This document shows, piece by piece, positions 26,602 to 35,708 of a DNA stretch of 64,000 bases. The position numbers and the translations under genes were made by a program. The number at the start of each line of letters is the position of its first letter. The first letter of the stretch is position 1. Under the pieces are notes generated by a model, which was not told the DNA's origin, ran no database searches, and was given only the letters and a program-made list of their open reading frames with translations. This stretch comes from Paeniglutamicibacter psychrophenolicus (GTDB taxonomy: Bacteria > Actinomycetota > Actinomycetes > Actinomycetales > Micrococcaceae): assembly GCF_017876575.1 (NCBI RefSeq), contig NZ_JAGIOE010000001.1, positions 3,762,443 through 3,826,442 of the forward strand. The letters run 5' to 3'.

Positions 26602-27251
26602 GTACCGCACCCTCGATCACCGTCACGGGAACCGCATCCGCCCCTGCCGTGCCCGACATCATGGCCATCTCCCTGTCCGTCACCTCGCACCATGTGCAGG
26701 CGGCCGAGGCCTTCGCGCTGGCCTCGGTCTGCGCCGGCGCGGTCATCGCCGCGGTGGGATCCGCGGACCCGGAGGCGGAGCTGTCGACCACGGGGATCAC
26801 GCTGACGGCGCGCACCAGCTGGCGCAACGAGGAAGCCGTGCTGCTGGGCTACGATGCCGAAACCACCATCGAGGCCACGAACCTGGCGGTGGATGCGGTG
26901 TCCAGAGTGCTCTCCGCCGCGGTCGGGGCCGGAGGGGACGCGCTGCGGATCCATTCCCTGCGTGCGGAGGTCTCCGATCCAGCGGCTGCCCTGGAAACGG
27001 CCCGCGAGTTGGCCTTCGCCGATGCCCGTGCCAAGGCCGAGCACTTGTCGCTGCTGGCCGGGGCTCGGCTCGGGGCCGCGCTGAAGGTGCGCGAATCGGC
27101 CCACGAGCCGGCACTGCCGCTGCAGCGCGCCAAGGCCGTCGCCATGGCGGCGTCCTCGATGCCGGTGGTGGCAGGCAGGCGGGATCTTTCGGTGGCACTC
27201 GAGGTGACCTGGGAATTGCTGTCCGTCGGGCAGCCGGGGACCGGGGTTTAG
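26598..27251 (+). CDS. SIMPL-domain (DUF541) protein
   Basis: A 217-residue protein of the SIMPL family, with the starting strand SITVTGTASAPAVPDIMAISLSV typical of the group, an alternating alpha/beta body and the ARAKAEHLSLLAGARLGAAL segment that is the best-conserved part. SIMPL homologues include BP26 and YggE and form ring-like oligomers. Many carry a signal peptide, but none is seen here, so a cytoplasmic location is likely. It overlaps the HEXXH gene upstream and the pcp gene downstream (convergent, 4 bases). Confidence 0.85.
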   Translation: MSTAPSITVTGTASAPAVPDIMAISLSVTSHHVQAAEAFALASVCAGAVIAAVGSADPEAELSTTGITLTARTSWRNEEAVLLGYDAETTIEATNLAVDAVSRVLSAAVGAGGDALRIHSLRAEVSDPAAALETARELAFADARAKAEHLSLLAGARLGAALKVRESAHEPALPLQRAKAVAMAASSMPVVAGRRDLSVALEVTWELLSVGQPGTGV

Positions 27252-27880
27252 TACTCGGTGCCGGCGCTGAGCAGCGGTTCGGCCGCGTTGTCCAATGCCA
27301 ATAGGGCCACGGCGGCCACCGCCTTGGCCATCTCTTCGAGGCCGGGGTGCGTGGCGTCCATCCATGGAACATGGATGAAGCCGGCATGGATGCCCGGCAC
27401 CCCGGTGGTGCGGTGCATCAGCGAATAAAACATCTGGTTGCAGACAAAGCTCCCGGCCGAATACGAGATGCCCACCTCGATGGCGTCCCGTCCGGGGGCC
27501 GGTTCCCGCAAGGCCTGCAGCGCGGCCTTCAGCGGAAGGGTGGAGAAGTAGGCAGCCGGAGCACCAATGATGACCGGGCGGTCGATGGGCTGGTCCCCGG
27601 CGTTGTCCGCGATCCGGGCGTCGATGTGGTTGATGGCGACCTTTTCCAGTCCCATGGTCGTTCGCCCTGCGGCCAGCCCCAGGCTGATCACCACGCTCGG
27701 CCGGTGCGCCTCGAGCAGGTCATCGAGCACGGCCGGTGCGGTGGCAAAGACGCAGGGAAGTTCCGCGGCGCGCACCTGAAGTCCCTGCCCGCCCAAGATG
27801 CGCGCGGCCTGCCGGGCAATGGCGAAGGACGGATTGAAGTGCTCTCCCCCGAACGGCTCGAAGCCGGTCAGCAGGATCAC
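27248..27880 (-). CDS. pcp: Pyroglutamyl-peptidase I
   Basis: A 210-residue cysteine peptidase of family C15 that removes N-terminal pyroglutamate. It has the N-terminal MILLTGFEPFGG, the catalytic Glu in GLEKVAIN, the catalytic Cys in SFVCNQMFY and the catalytic His in AGFIHVPW. Its ATG overlaps the Nudix gene stop, so CDF, Nudix and Pcp genes form one operon. Confidence 0.95.
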   Translation of the reverse strand: MILLTGFEPFGGEHFNPSFAIARQAARILGGQGLQVRAAELPCVFATAPAVLDDLLEAHRPSVVISLGLAAGRTTMGLEKVAINHIDARIADNAGDQPIDRPVIIGAPAAYFSTLPLKAALQALREPAPGRDAIEVGISYSAGSFVCNQMFYSLMHRTTGVPGIHAGFIHVPWMDATHPGLEEMAKAVAAVALLALDNAAEPLLSAGTEY

Positions 27881-28311
27881 CGCGTGGCTCCGGCCAGCGT
27901 GTCGGCGAGCACCGCGTGCACGATCGGCAGGTCCGCCGGGATCCAGTCAAGGGTCGCCAGGGCGGCCTCGTCCAGGTCGACCCAGGCCAGCTGGTCGTGG
28001 TCCTCAAGGGTGTCCGGGGTTCCGTCGGAGATCTCGGCGAACCACACGCGCATCGCCGCGCTCTCGTTCAGCACCCAGCCCTCGGGAACCGGCCCGAACA
28101 CCTCGCTGCCCAGCACCACCTGAACGCCAAGCTCCTCGGCCAGTTCGCGCCGGACCCCCGCTTCACAGTTCTCCCCCGGTTCAAGCTTTCCGCCGGGAAA
28201 TTCCCACAACCCCGCCAGCATCGGCGGGGAAGTGCGCCGGGCGGCAAGCAGCTTGCTCGGGGCACTGAGCGAATCCAGGATCGCGGCTGCGACTATTTGC
28301 TTGTAAGCCAT
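27877..28311 (-). CDS. Nudix hydrolase (MutT-like)
   Basis: A 144-residue Nudix hydrolase. The box begins GGKLEPGENCEAG and ends VRRELAEELG, fitting GX5EX7REUXEEXGU. MutT-type enzymes clear oxidised nucleotides such as 8-oxo-dGTP; the GLWEFPGGK start of the box is typical of that group. Five bases downstream of the CDF gene. Confidence 0.9.
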   Translation of the reverse strand: MAYKQIVAAAILDSLSAPSKLLAARRTSPPMLAGLWEFPGGKLEPGENCEAGVRRELAEELGVQVVLGSEVFGPVPEGWVLNESAAMRVWFAEISDGTPDTLEDHDQLAWVDLDEAALATLDWIPADLPIVHAVLADTLAGATR

Positions 28312-28316
28312 CGGAT

Positions 28317-29264
28317 CTAACCCTGCTCCGCAACCGTCTGGGGAACCGCATCGGTGGAGACCAGGATGTCAGGTTCGATGTAGATCACGCACTTATGCTC
28401 CACCGCGGCGCGGATCCGTATTTCGGCCGAATCGATCGCGGCGGCAATCTGCGCCCCGGTGGCGTTCACGGGAACGGAGATCTTGGCCGCAACCAGGATT
28501 TCCTCCGGCCCCAGGTGCAGGGTCTTGAGGTGGATCAGGCGCGCGCCCTCGGCCGTGATGGCCGCCGCGATCAGGTTCACGTGCTCGGCGGTTGCCGATT
28601 CGCCCAGCAGCAGGGATTTGGTCTCCACCGCCAGCACGATGGCGATGGCCACCAGGAGCAGGCCGATGCAGGCGGTGCCCGCGGCATCAAAGATCCCGTT
28701 TCCGGTCAGCAGGGTGAGGCTGACGCCGCACAGCGCCAGGACCAGGCCGATGAGCGCCCCGAGGTCCTCGAGCAGGATCACCGGCAGTTCCGGTGCCTTG
28801 GCGGTACGCACGAACTTGGCCCAGGACTGCTTGCCGCGCACCAGGTTGGATTCCTTGATCGCGGTGCGGAAGGAGAAAGCCTCGGCAACGATCGCGCCGA
28901 TCAGCACCGCCAGAGGCACCCACCACCATTTTCCTTCGATGCCGTGCGGGTCCTTGAATTTCTGCCACGCCTCGTAGAGGGCGAACAGGCCGCCGACGCT
29001 GAAGAGCACGATGGAGACGATGAAGGAGTAGACGTAGCGTTCCCGGCCGTAGCCGAAGGGGTGCTCCTGGTCCGCCTCCTTCCGGGCCTTCTTCCCGCCA
29101 ACGAGCAGGAGGACCTGGTTGCCCGAGTCGGCCACCGAGTGGATGGCTTCGGCGAGCATTGAGGACGAGGCCGTCACGGCCCAGGCCACAAACTTGAACA
29201 GCGCAATGGTCAGGTTGGCCGCCAACGCGGCGACCACCGCTTTCGTTCCGCCCGATGCTGCCAT
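28317..29264 (-). CDS. Cation diffusion facilitator (CDF) family transporter
   Basis: A 315-residue membrane protein. It has six predicted helices with the metal-site HxxxD in helix II (AIHSVADSGNQ) and a D in LLEDLGALIGL of helix V, and a C-terminal ferredoxin-like cytosolic domain. CDF proteins export Zn, Mn, Fe or Co in exchange for protons; the metal cannot be told from these motifs. First gene of the operon with the Nudix hydrolase and Pcp. Confidence 0.9.
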   Translation of the reverse strand: MAASGGTKAVVAALAANLTIALFKFVAWAVTASSSMLAEAIHSVADSGNQVLLLVGGKKARKEADQEHPFGYGRERYVYSFIVSIVLFSVGGLFALYEAWQKFKDPHGIEGKWWWVPLAVLIGAIVAEAFSFRTAIKESNLVRGKQSWAKFVRTAKAPELPVILLEDLGALIGLVLALCGVSLTLLTGNGIFDAAGTACIGLLLVAIAIVLAVETKSLLLGESATAEHVNLIAAAITAEGARLIHLKTLHLGPEEILVAAKISVPVNATGAQIAAAIDSAEIRIRAAVEHKCVIYIEPDILVSTDAVPQTVAEQG

Positions 29265-29416
29265 GGCGTCCCTACTCTCTATGGTTCGTGTGTTCCAGGT
29301 TCCCGCACGATGTTCCGTCCGGCAGCTCCCGCCACCGGCAGGCAGGAGGTCTTGACATGGTGTTTAGGCGTTCCTGCCCCATCCTATGCCACGGGCTTTA
29401 CCGCGGCGGGGCCGGC

Positions 29417-30325
29417 TCAGCCGCGGCGCTGGGCGCGCGCGGAGGCGTACAGGCACATGGTGGCGGCCGTTCCCACGTTCAGCGATTCGGCGATCCCGTA
29501 CAGCGGCACCGCCACGCGGTGGTCCGCTCCGGCCAGTTCGGTCTCGTCCAGTCCCTGGCCCTCGTTGCCGAAGATCCACACGGTGGGTTCCTCCAGCACC
29601 GGCTGGCCCTCCGGGGCCGGTTCGGTGCTGCCGGCCCGACGTGCGGCGCTAGCGTCCTGGAGGGCGTCCAGGTCCGCTGCCCCGTACCCGTCGGCGGCGA
29701 GGATGGTGGAGCCCTGGCCCTTGAAGGCGGCCATGGTTGACCCGAAATCGGCGTTGGTGATGATCGGCAGGTGGAAGATGGAACCGACGGTGGAGCGCAC
29801 GGACTTGGGGTTGTAGATGTCCACGCTGCCACTGGTGAGCACCACGGCATCGGCGCCGGCGGCGTCAGCGGCGCGGATGATGGTTCCCGCGTTGCCCGGG
29901 TCCTGCACGCGGGTCAGCACCGCCACCAGGCGCGGCTTGGTGTCGGCCACGTCCTGCAGGCTGGTTTCGGGGATGATGCACACGGCCACGATGCCCTGCG
30001 GGGTCACGGTGTCGGCCATTGCCGCCAGGACTTCCTGGTTGACCAAGCGTGTGTGCACGCGCTCGGCCTTGTTCGACATGACCTCGAGTTCGGGGTGCTT
30101 GTCCAGGCAGTCCTCGGTTGCGTAGACAGCACGGACCACCTCGGCCCGGCCATGTTCGGCGTTCTCAAGATGCAGGCGCAGGGCCTCGCGGACGGCCTGC
30201 GGGCCCTCGGCCAGGAACTCGCCGCTGCGGGCACGCCCGGTGCGGGTGGCCAGTCGGGCCACTTCGCGAACCTTTTCGGCACGGACGTTGGTCATGGTCA
30301 ATTCATTGTCTCCGGCAAGATTCAT
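29417..30325 (-). CDS. TrmH/SpoU-family RNA 2'-O-methyltransferase
   Basis: A 302-residue SPOUT methyltransferase. An N-terminal L30e-like substrate-binding part is followed by the knotted domain with motifs N-A-G-T-I-I-R-A-A-D (motif 1), FGNEGQGLDE (motif 2) and ESLNVGTAATMCLYA (motif 3). Such enzymes methylate rRNA or tRNA 2'-OH groups; the target is unknown. The start is uncertain: 30325 and 30295 are both possible and neither has a convincing ribosome-binding site. Confidence 0.88.
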   Translation of the reverse strand: MNLAGDNELTMTNVRAEKVREVARLATRTGRARSGEFLAEGPQAVREALRLHLENAEHGRAEVVRAVYATEDCLDKHPELEVMSNKAERVHTRLVNQEVLAAMADTVTPQGIVAVCIIPETSLQDVADTKPRLVAVLTRVQDPGNAGTIIRAADAAGADAVVLTSGSVDIYNPKSVRSTVGSIFHLPIITNADFGSTMAAFKGQGSTILAADGYGAADLDALQDASAARRAGSTEPAPEGQPVLEEPTVWIFGNEGQGLDETELAGADHRVAVPLYGIAESLNVGTAATMCLYASARAQRRG

Positions 30326-30349
30326 GAGAACGACTTTACCGGGGATACG

Positions 30350-30387
30350 CCAAAGGGACGGAATCGCTAACGATTCCGTCCCTTTGG
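30350..30387 (-). terminator. Terminator of the infC-rpmI-rplT operon
   Basis: A perfect 17-bp stem (30350-30366 with 30371-30387) with a 4-base loop lies just beyond the rplT stop on the minus strand and just upstream of the methyltransferase gene. Its base carries CCAAAGGG/CCCTTTGG. Confidence 0.9.
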
Positions 30388-30410
30388 ACAAGAGCTTAGA
30401 AGCTCAAGGA

Positions 30411-31046
30411 CTAGGCGTCCTTGATCTGCTGGCGGGATTCGCCACCTGCAGGCTCAAAGCCTGCGGCCTTGGCGGATTCGATGGTCTCGAACCAAACTTC
30501 GGCAACGGTCTGGTCGTACCAGGTCGAGCCCGGTACGTGGTACTTGTTCGACTGGGCGTTGCCCTTGATGACGAAGCCGGCCGGAGCCTCTGCAGCTTCG
30601 GCAGCCGGAGCGGCAGCCTTCTTGGCAGCGGCCTTCTTGGCAACCGGAGCAGCAACGACTGCGGCGGCGGCCTTCGGGGCGTTGACATCGGCCGGGAGGG
30701 CGTTCTTGGCAACCGCAACCAGGGTGGCGAATGCGTTGGCATCCGACACGGCCAGCTCGGCCAGCATGCGGCGGTCAACCTCGACCTCAGCGGCCTTCAG
30801 GCCCTGGATCAGGCGGTTGTAGGTCAGGCCGTTCGCGCGGGATGCAGCGTTGATGCGCTGGATCCACAGGCGACGGAAGTCACCCTTGCGCTTGCGGCGG
30901 TGGCCGAAGCTGTAGACGAACGAGTGGAGCAGCTGCTCCTTGGCCTTGCGGTACAAGCGCGAACGCTGACCGCGGTAGCCCTTTGCGCGTTCAAGAATGA
31001 CGCGACGCTTCTTATGGGCGTTTACTGCCCGCTTCACACGTGCCAC
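30411..31046 (-). CDS. rplT: 50S ribosomal protein L20 with a C-terminal extension
   Basis: Residues 1-118 are a normal L20 ([18 protein letters not shown]..., [12 protein letters not shown]). It then continues through an Ala/Lys/Pro-rich linker (about 124-154) to a separate small module at about 157-200 with [11 protein letters not shown] and [19 protein letters not shown], giving 211 residues where about 115-130 is usual. The module resembles small domains with a Y-H-x-P-G-S/C-x-x-Y signature found at the C-terminus of various actinobacterial proteins. L20 binds 23S rRNA early in 50S assembly and can repress its own operon. Last gene of infC-rpmI-rplT. Confidence 0.93.
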   Translation of the reverse strand: MARVKRAVNAHKKRRVILERAKGYRGQRSRLYRKAKEQLLHSFVYSFGHRRKRKGDFRRLWIQRINAASRANGLTYNRLIQGLKAAEVEVDRRMLAELAVSDANAFATLVAVAKNALPADVNAPKAAAAVVAAPVAKKAAAKKAAAPAAEAAEAPAGFVIKGNAQSNKYHVPGSTWYDQTVAEVWFETIESAKAAGFEPAGGESRQQIKDA

Positions 31047-31152
31047 GTGTGTACTCCTTTGTTTCTGTCTCGCCCAGCCGCATCGTGGCGGTCTGGCGAA
31101 AAATCTTTATGTGGTCGGGATTCCAGGATCGGAATCCCAAGACGGACTGGAG

Positions 31153-31347
31153 TTAGATACCGAGCATCCGCTTGATGGTCTTGACGTCCGCCTTGGCGAC
31201 CAACTGGTCAGAAGCCAGGCGACGGGTGATGCGCGAGGACTTGTGCTCCAGGTAGTGACGGCGGTTGGCCTGCTGGCGCATGATCTTGCCGCTACCGGTG
31301 AGCTTGAAGCGCTTCTTGGCGCCACTATGGGTCTTGAACTTCGGCAT
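31153..31347 (-). CDS. rpmI: 50S ribosomal protein L35
   Basis: A 64-residue basic protein with the full L35 pattern: [21 protein letters not shown] at the start and the [19 protein letters not shown] region. It is part of the large subunit. It lies between infC (123 bases upstream) and rplT. Confidence 0.97.
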   Translation of the reverse strand: MPKFKTHSGAKKRFKLTGSGKIMRQQANRRHYLEHKSSRITRRLASDQLVAKADVKTIKRMLGI

Positions 31348-31470
31348 ATCCGCCGTTCTCCTTACTTGCTCCCGGGGTCCTGTCGGGCCGGGGATCTTGC
31401 GGACTCCCGCGTTTGGGGGAATCCGTGGTTCTGGTGTTGCTCTTGCGAGCGTGCCCTGCTCGGGACGACC

Positions 31471-32481
31471 TTACTTGGTCGTCCCGGGCTTGGCGGCGCG
31501 GGTTGCGGGCTTGGGACCCGGCTTGCCCGCAGGCTTTGGAGCCATGGCCATTGGCTTGGGAACGGCCATCGGCTTCGGTGCTGCAACCGGCTTGGCTGCA
31601 ACGACCGGCTTGGCGGCCGGCGCCGGAGCGCTAACCGGCTTGCTGGCTGCCGGACGAACCGGAGCCTTGGAGACTGCCGGACGGCTTGACGCTTCGCGCA
31701 CCGGGGCTGCCTTGACAGGGGCCTTGGCCACTGCCGGGGCTGCCTTGACCGGGGCGACCTTGGGTGCGAGCTTGGCGGCGGCCTCTTCGGCTGCTGCTTC
31801 CGCACGTACCTTGGCAAGCTTTTCCATGATGTCCGACTCGATGACATCGGCAACCGAACCGCCGATGTCGCCCTGGGGCTCCGAGGTGTCCATCTTTGCC
31901 TTGGGGTTCGCTGCCTTGGCCTTGTCCGCGTCGCGCTGTTCCAGGCGACGGGCTTCGGCCTTGGCCTCGGCCTTGTTCTTCAGCGGTCCTACAACCATGA
32001 CCATGTTGCGGCCATCGATGCGGGGGGTGGACTCAACCAGTCCGAACTCGGCAACTGCCTCGGCGAACTTGTTGAGCAGGCGGATGCCCATTTCCGGACG
32101 CTGCTGTTCGCGGCCACGGAACTGGATCATGGCCTTGACCTTGTCACCGGCTCCGAGGAAGCGCAGCGCGTGGCCGACCTTGGTTTCGTAGTCGTGCTTG
32201 TCGATCTTCAGACGGAAACGGATTTCCTTTAGCACGGTGTTCGTCTGGTTCTTGCGCGTTTCGCGTGCCTTGACGGCGGCCTCGTACTTGTACTTTCCGA
32301 AGTCCATCAGCTTGCACACGGGAGGCTTGGCAGTGGGTGCCACCTCCACGAGATCAAGGTCGGACTCGATGGCAAGACGAAGAGCATCCTCAATACGGAC
32401 AATGCCAACCTGTTCACCGGCAGGCCCGACAAGCCGCACCTCTGGGACGCGGATTCGATCATTAATGCGTGGATCGCTAAT
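31471..32481 (-). CDS. infC: Translation initiation factor IF-3 with long C-terminal tail, ATT start codon
   Basis: 336 residues. The first 175 are IF-3: the N-domain ([17 protein letters not shown]...) and C-domain with [18 protein letters not shown] and [12 protein letters not shown]. The rest (about 176-336) is an Ala/Lys/Pro-rich low-complexity tail that is not part of IF-3 elsewhere. The start is ATT at 32479-32481, preceded by AGGAG six bases upstream; no ATG or GTG fits as well. ATT starts on infC allow IF-3 to limit its own synthesis, since IF-3 rejects such codons. Confidence 0.93.
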   Translation of the reverse strand: MSDPRINDRIRVPEVRLVGPAGEQVGIVRIEDALRLAIESDLDLVEVAPTAKPPVCKLMDFGKYKYEAAVKARETRKNQTNTVLKEIRFRLKIDKHDYETKVGHALRFLGAGDKVKAMIQFRGREQQRPEMGIRLLNKFAEAVAEFGLVESTPRIDGRNMVMVVGPLKNKAEAKAEARRLEQRDADKAKAANPKAKMDTSEPQGDIGGSVADVIESDIMEKLAKVRAEAAAEEAAAKLAPKVAPVKAAPAVAKAPVKAAPVREASSRPAVSKAPVRPAASKPVSAPAPAAKPVVAAKPVAAPKPMAVPKPMAMAPKPAGKPGPKPATRAAKPGTTK

Positions 32482-32530
32482 GTGTTGCTCCTGAGTAGTT
32501 CGTAGTTTCAGGCCACCGCAGCAAAAAGAA

Positions 32531-32562
32531 AGGCCTTCGGCTGCAGGTGCAGGCGAAGGCCT
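32531..32562 (-). terminator. Intrinsic attenuator-like hairpin in the infC leader
   Basis: An interrupted stem of 9+5 bp (AGGCCTTCG...CGAAGGCCT, with CTGCA/TGCAG inside) lies 50 bases upstream of the infC start and is followed on the minus strand by TTCTTTTTGC. A terminator inside the leader of its own operon suggests premature termination control, as in the infC or L20 leaders of other bacteria. Confidence 0.75.
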
Positions 32563-32767
32563 CGAATTCGATCGATGAAAAATCATCCAACCGACGAATC
32601 CCGCGGGATCAATCGGTACCGAACTTACCCGGCCGCCTGATTCGGCTGCTGCGGGTGGGAGTGGCCTCCACTTGCATACTGAACCCAGGCGCTTTCGGTC
32701 GCATCCACCGAGGTGGACGACGCATCCAAATGCACGGATTCAGTCGGTCTATGGAAAGCTTAGCAGT

Positions 32768-33133
32768 ATGAGCACTCCTGAAACCAATCCGGACTCCAAC
32801 AACGCCACCAACGAGATTCGCGACATTGCCGAGGTGGCAGCCGTTGAAATCATCACCACCGCCGCTGTGCACCTCATGAGCGCCGCCGCGGTTAAATGCG
32901 GCCTGGCCGAGGGCCACGACGCCGAAGAGCTGAAGGACCTCGACGAGGCCCGCAAGCTCATCACGGCACTGGCCGGCCTGGTCACCTCCGCAGCCCCGGA
33001 AATCGGCTCCCAGCACGCCGGACCGTTGCGCGACGGCCTGCGTTCACTGCAGCTGGCCTTCCGCGAGGCCTCCTCGTTCCCGGACGAGCCGGGCAAGGGC
33101 CCGGGCGAAAAGCTCACCGGCCCGGTGAACTAA
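32768..33133 (+). CDS. DUF1844-family protein
   Basis: A 121-residue acidic protein of the DUF1844 family (VAAVEIITTAAVHLMSAAAVKCGLAEGHDAEELKDLDEARKLI). It is soluble, with no signal or membrane segment, and conserved next to infC in many actinobacteria, where it is read divergently from it. Function unknown. A terminator follows at 33252-33286. Confidence 0.85.
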   Translation: MSTPETNPDSNNATNEIRDIAEVAAVEIITTAAVHLMSAAAVKCGLAEGHDAEELKDLDEARKLITALAGLVTSAAPEIGSQHAGPLRDGLRSLQLAFREASSFPDEPGKGPGEKLTGPVN

Positions 33134-33251
33134 CACCCTCTAAATCCAGGTAACACTTCGACCCATGGACCGCTCGCGGCCGAGAGATTGACCACATCGG
33201 AGTTTCGAGGCATTTCGATCCTCCCGGCCGGACTCGGCCGCAAGGCACAAA

Positions 33252-33286
33252 AGTCCCCCACCGGTTTTCCGGCGGGGGACTTTTTT
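33252..33286. terminator. Bidirectional intrinsic terminator
   Basis: A 13-bp stem with one mismatch (33252-33264 with 33269-33281) has A-run on the left and TTTTTT on the right (33281-33286). It serves the DUF1844 gene and the convergent MFS gene. Confidence 0.9.
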
Positions 33287-33303
33287 GTGGTCCTGCTTCG
33301 GTC

Positions 33304-34647
33304 CTAGCCTTCCGGCACCAGCACCCTGGCCCGGCCGCGGGCGCGCCGGCGCCGGACCTGCTGGGACACCAAGGCCACGGCGCAGATGACCGCCCCGATG
33401 ACACCTACCATGATGAATCCGGCATTGGCCCCGAAGCCGTCCACCGTCGCCCCGGTGATCGGGGAACCCAACGCGGTGCCGCCGGTCAACGCCGATCCGT
33501 ACCAACCCATGGCCTCGCCGCGGCGCTTTTCCGCCACCAGGTCGGTCAGCCATTCCGAGGCCGCCGAGAGCACCGGGGCACAGAGCATCCCGGGCAGGAT
33601 CGAGAGCAGGGCCAGGGACCAGGTGTCGGTGGCAAACGCCATCGGCACCGTCAGCACGGCCATTGCCAGCAGCAGCACGATCGGGGAGATGCGCCGGTTC
33701 AGGCTGCCGTAGACCAAGCCGCCCAGCAGCGAGGCTCCGCACCAGAACAGGAACACGATGCCCAGCTGGCCCTCGCTGCCGTTCTCGTCCAGCAACGAGA
33801 GGATGCCGACCTCGGTGCCCGAGAGCACCAGCCCGGCCCCGGAGGCGGCGATGAACACCGCGACGACCGAGGCGCTGACCCAGCCGAACTTGTGCCGGAA
33901 GCTGCGCCCGCGCGCCGCGACCCGGGCCTTGGTCGACTTCGCGCCGGCCACGATCAGCTCGGCCTCCACGTCGGCCAGGCCGCCGGGGCCCGCGGCGATC
34001 AGCGAGGCCTCGGCCCCGAGGCGCTCCTCATGCGGGTTGGCCTTGTGCGCAACGGCGCCGGGCTGGCCGGAGCGCGTGGGCGGGTTCAACAGCATCAGCG
34101 CGAGCCCGGAGACCGAGGAGGCGATGCCGATGCCGATCATCCCGACGGTGGTGTCCAGCGAGGTCGCCACGATGCCGGCGCCCGCGGGGCCGACGATGAA
34201 GACCAGCTCGGTGGCCATGGCGTCCAGCGCGAAGGCCGAACGCCGGGTGTCCCCGGTGGTCATCACGCCCAGCGCGGTGCGCACCACGGAGAACACCGGC
34301 AGCGAGAAAAGCCCGCCGATGAACACCAGCGGCAGCACCCACATGAAGGAGACCTGCGGGACGATGCTCCAGACCACGACCTCGGCGATGACCGAGGGGA
34401 TCAGGGCCCGGCGCAGCCCGTACATGTCAACGACGTGCCCGCGCCAGGGTGCACCCAGGGCGATGCCGATGGTCATCAGGGCAACAACGAGTCCGGCCGA
34501 TCCCCATTCCTGGTCCAGTTCGTTGACCAGGTGCAGCAGCAGGAGCATGCCGATCGCGGCGTGCGGCAGCCGGGCGACCATGCCGATGAGCAGCAGGGCA
34601 CCAACCCCGGGTTGCTTCAGCAGTTGGCCGTAGCGACCGAATTTCAT
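33304..34647 (-). CDS. MFS transporter
   Basis: A 447-residue integral membrane protein with about 12 predicted helices and the central cytoplasmic loop (about residues 195-265) typical of the major facilitator family. A conserved Asp/Gly-rich loop between helices 2 and 3 (GHVVDMYGLRRALIP) is present. Substrate unknown. The start at 34647 overlaps the SseB gene stop (ATGA); frames further upstream are shadows of that gene. Confidence 0.88.
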   Translation of the reverse strand: MKFGRYGQLLKQPGVGALLLIGMVARLPHAAIGMLLLLHLVNELDQEWGSAGLVVALMTIGIALGAPWRGHVVDMYGLRRALIPSVIAEVVVWSIVPQVSFMWVLPLVFIGGLFSLPVFSVVRTALGVMTTGDTRRSAFALDAMATELVFIVGPAGAGIVATSLDTTVGMIGIGIASSVSGLALMLLNPPTRSGQPGAVAHKANPHEERLGAEASLIAAGPGGLADVEAELIVAGAKSTKARVAARGRSFRHKFGWVSASVVAVFIAASGAGLVLSGTEVGILSLLDENGSEGQLGIVFLFWCGASLLGGLVYGSLNRRISPIVLLLAMAVLTVPMAFATDTWSLALLSILPGMLCAPVLSAASEWLTDLVAEKRRGEAMGWYGSALTGGTALGSPITGATVDGFGANAGFIMVGVIGAVICAVALVSQQVRRRRARGRARVLVPEG

Positions 34648-35546
34648 GCGCCGGTGCCGGGTGCCGCCCGCAGGGCGACCTCGAGCGAGTCGACGTTCTC
34701 GGCGAAGTGCCGGCTGGCGGCCAGCCGGGTGTGCACGCGGGTGACGCAGTCGCGGGCTGCAGTCTCGTCGGTGCCGGGGCGGAAGAGGAATTCGAGGCGC
34801 AGTTCGGGGCCCGATCCCCCGCCGGGCACGGCGGTGCCCGCGGCGGTGCGCGTTCCCACGCCCTGGCCAGGTGCCATGTGGATCCCTGCCAGGGCGTCCT
34901 CCGAGGCCACCTGCTCCTCGATGGCCGCGGCCAGCTCCTCGTTGAGGTAGCTGGGGGTCCACGCGCGTTGCTGGGCCAGCGACCACATGCCCGGGCGGCG
35001 CAGCACGAAGGTGAAGTCGGTTCCGGGATCGAGCACCAGCATCTGGGCTTCCTCGGAAACCGCGGAGAGCGCGGCGCGCGGCGCGAAGACCGCCACGGGG
35101 CGGGCCTCGGCGTGCCAGGCCTGGAGGTTGTCGACGCTGCTGAAAACGGGCAGGGCCTTGCGCCCGTCCGGGGCGGTGAGCGTGACCAGTGCCATGTCAG
35201 CTTCCTTGTCCTCGGTGAAGCCGTGCTCCCCCAGGCCGCCCTCGGCCAGCTGGGCCACCACGGCAATGTAGACGCGGGCCTCGGCCAGGGCTGCGTGGAC
35301 CTGCTGTTCGCTGCCGGTTCCCGCGGCCAGGGCGGCCAGGGCGGCCTCGAGCTTCGGGTCGATCAGGCCGTTGTCGTTGTCGAAGTTGTGCAGCGGGTTT
35401 CCCTCGCCGGACAGGTCCCGGCCTTCCCAGCTTTGCCCCGCCGAGTCGACGGCGCCGCCGGCGCGCTGCAGGGCCGCGGCAATGTGGCCGGGCAGGTGTC
35501 GTTCGGCACCCTGGCCGGCGGGGGAAGAAGGAGGATTCGCGCTCAT
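34644..35546 (-). CDS. SseB-family protein
   Basis: 300 residues. Residues 1-70 are a low-complexity start. The SseB N-terminal domain covers about 75-180 with YIAVVAQLAEG..., KALPVFSSVDNLQAWH and the LDPGT segment; the remainder is a separate alpha/beta part. SseB proteins in actinobacteria are small uncharacterised proteins, not type III secretion factors. It is translationally coupled to the MFS gene, so the two may work together. Confidence 0.8.
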   Translation of the reverse strand: MSANPPSSPAGQGAERHLPGHIAAALQRAGGAVDSAGQSWEGRDLSGEGNPLHNFDNDNGLIDPKLEAALAALAAGTGSEQQVHAALAEARVYIAVVAQLAEGGLGEHGFTEDKEADMALVTLTAPDGRKALPVFSSVDNLQAWHAEARPVAVFAPRAALSAVSEEAQMLVLDPGTDFTFVLRRPGMWSLAQQRAWTPSYLNEELAAAIEEQVASEDALAGIHMAPGQGVGTRTAAGTAVPGGGSGPELRLEFLFRPGTDETAARDCVTRVHTRLAASRHFAENVDSLEVALRAAPGTGA

Positions 35547-35708
35547 ACGCCCATGCTATCCCGCGCCCGCGCCGGGGCCTGATCGGCTGTTTACCCAGCC
35601 CACGGGGCTGCGGCCCATGTGCCACGGCGGATCCCTGCCGGTGGAAGGTCCGCACCTTGTGGCGAAGCTCGCGCGCAGCAACTGCGGCGCGGCGCCGGGG
35701 CGGCCCGG

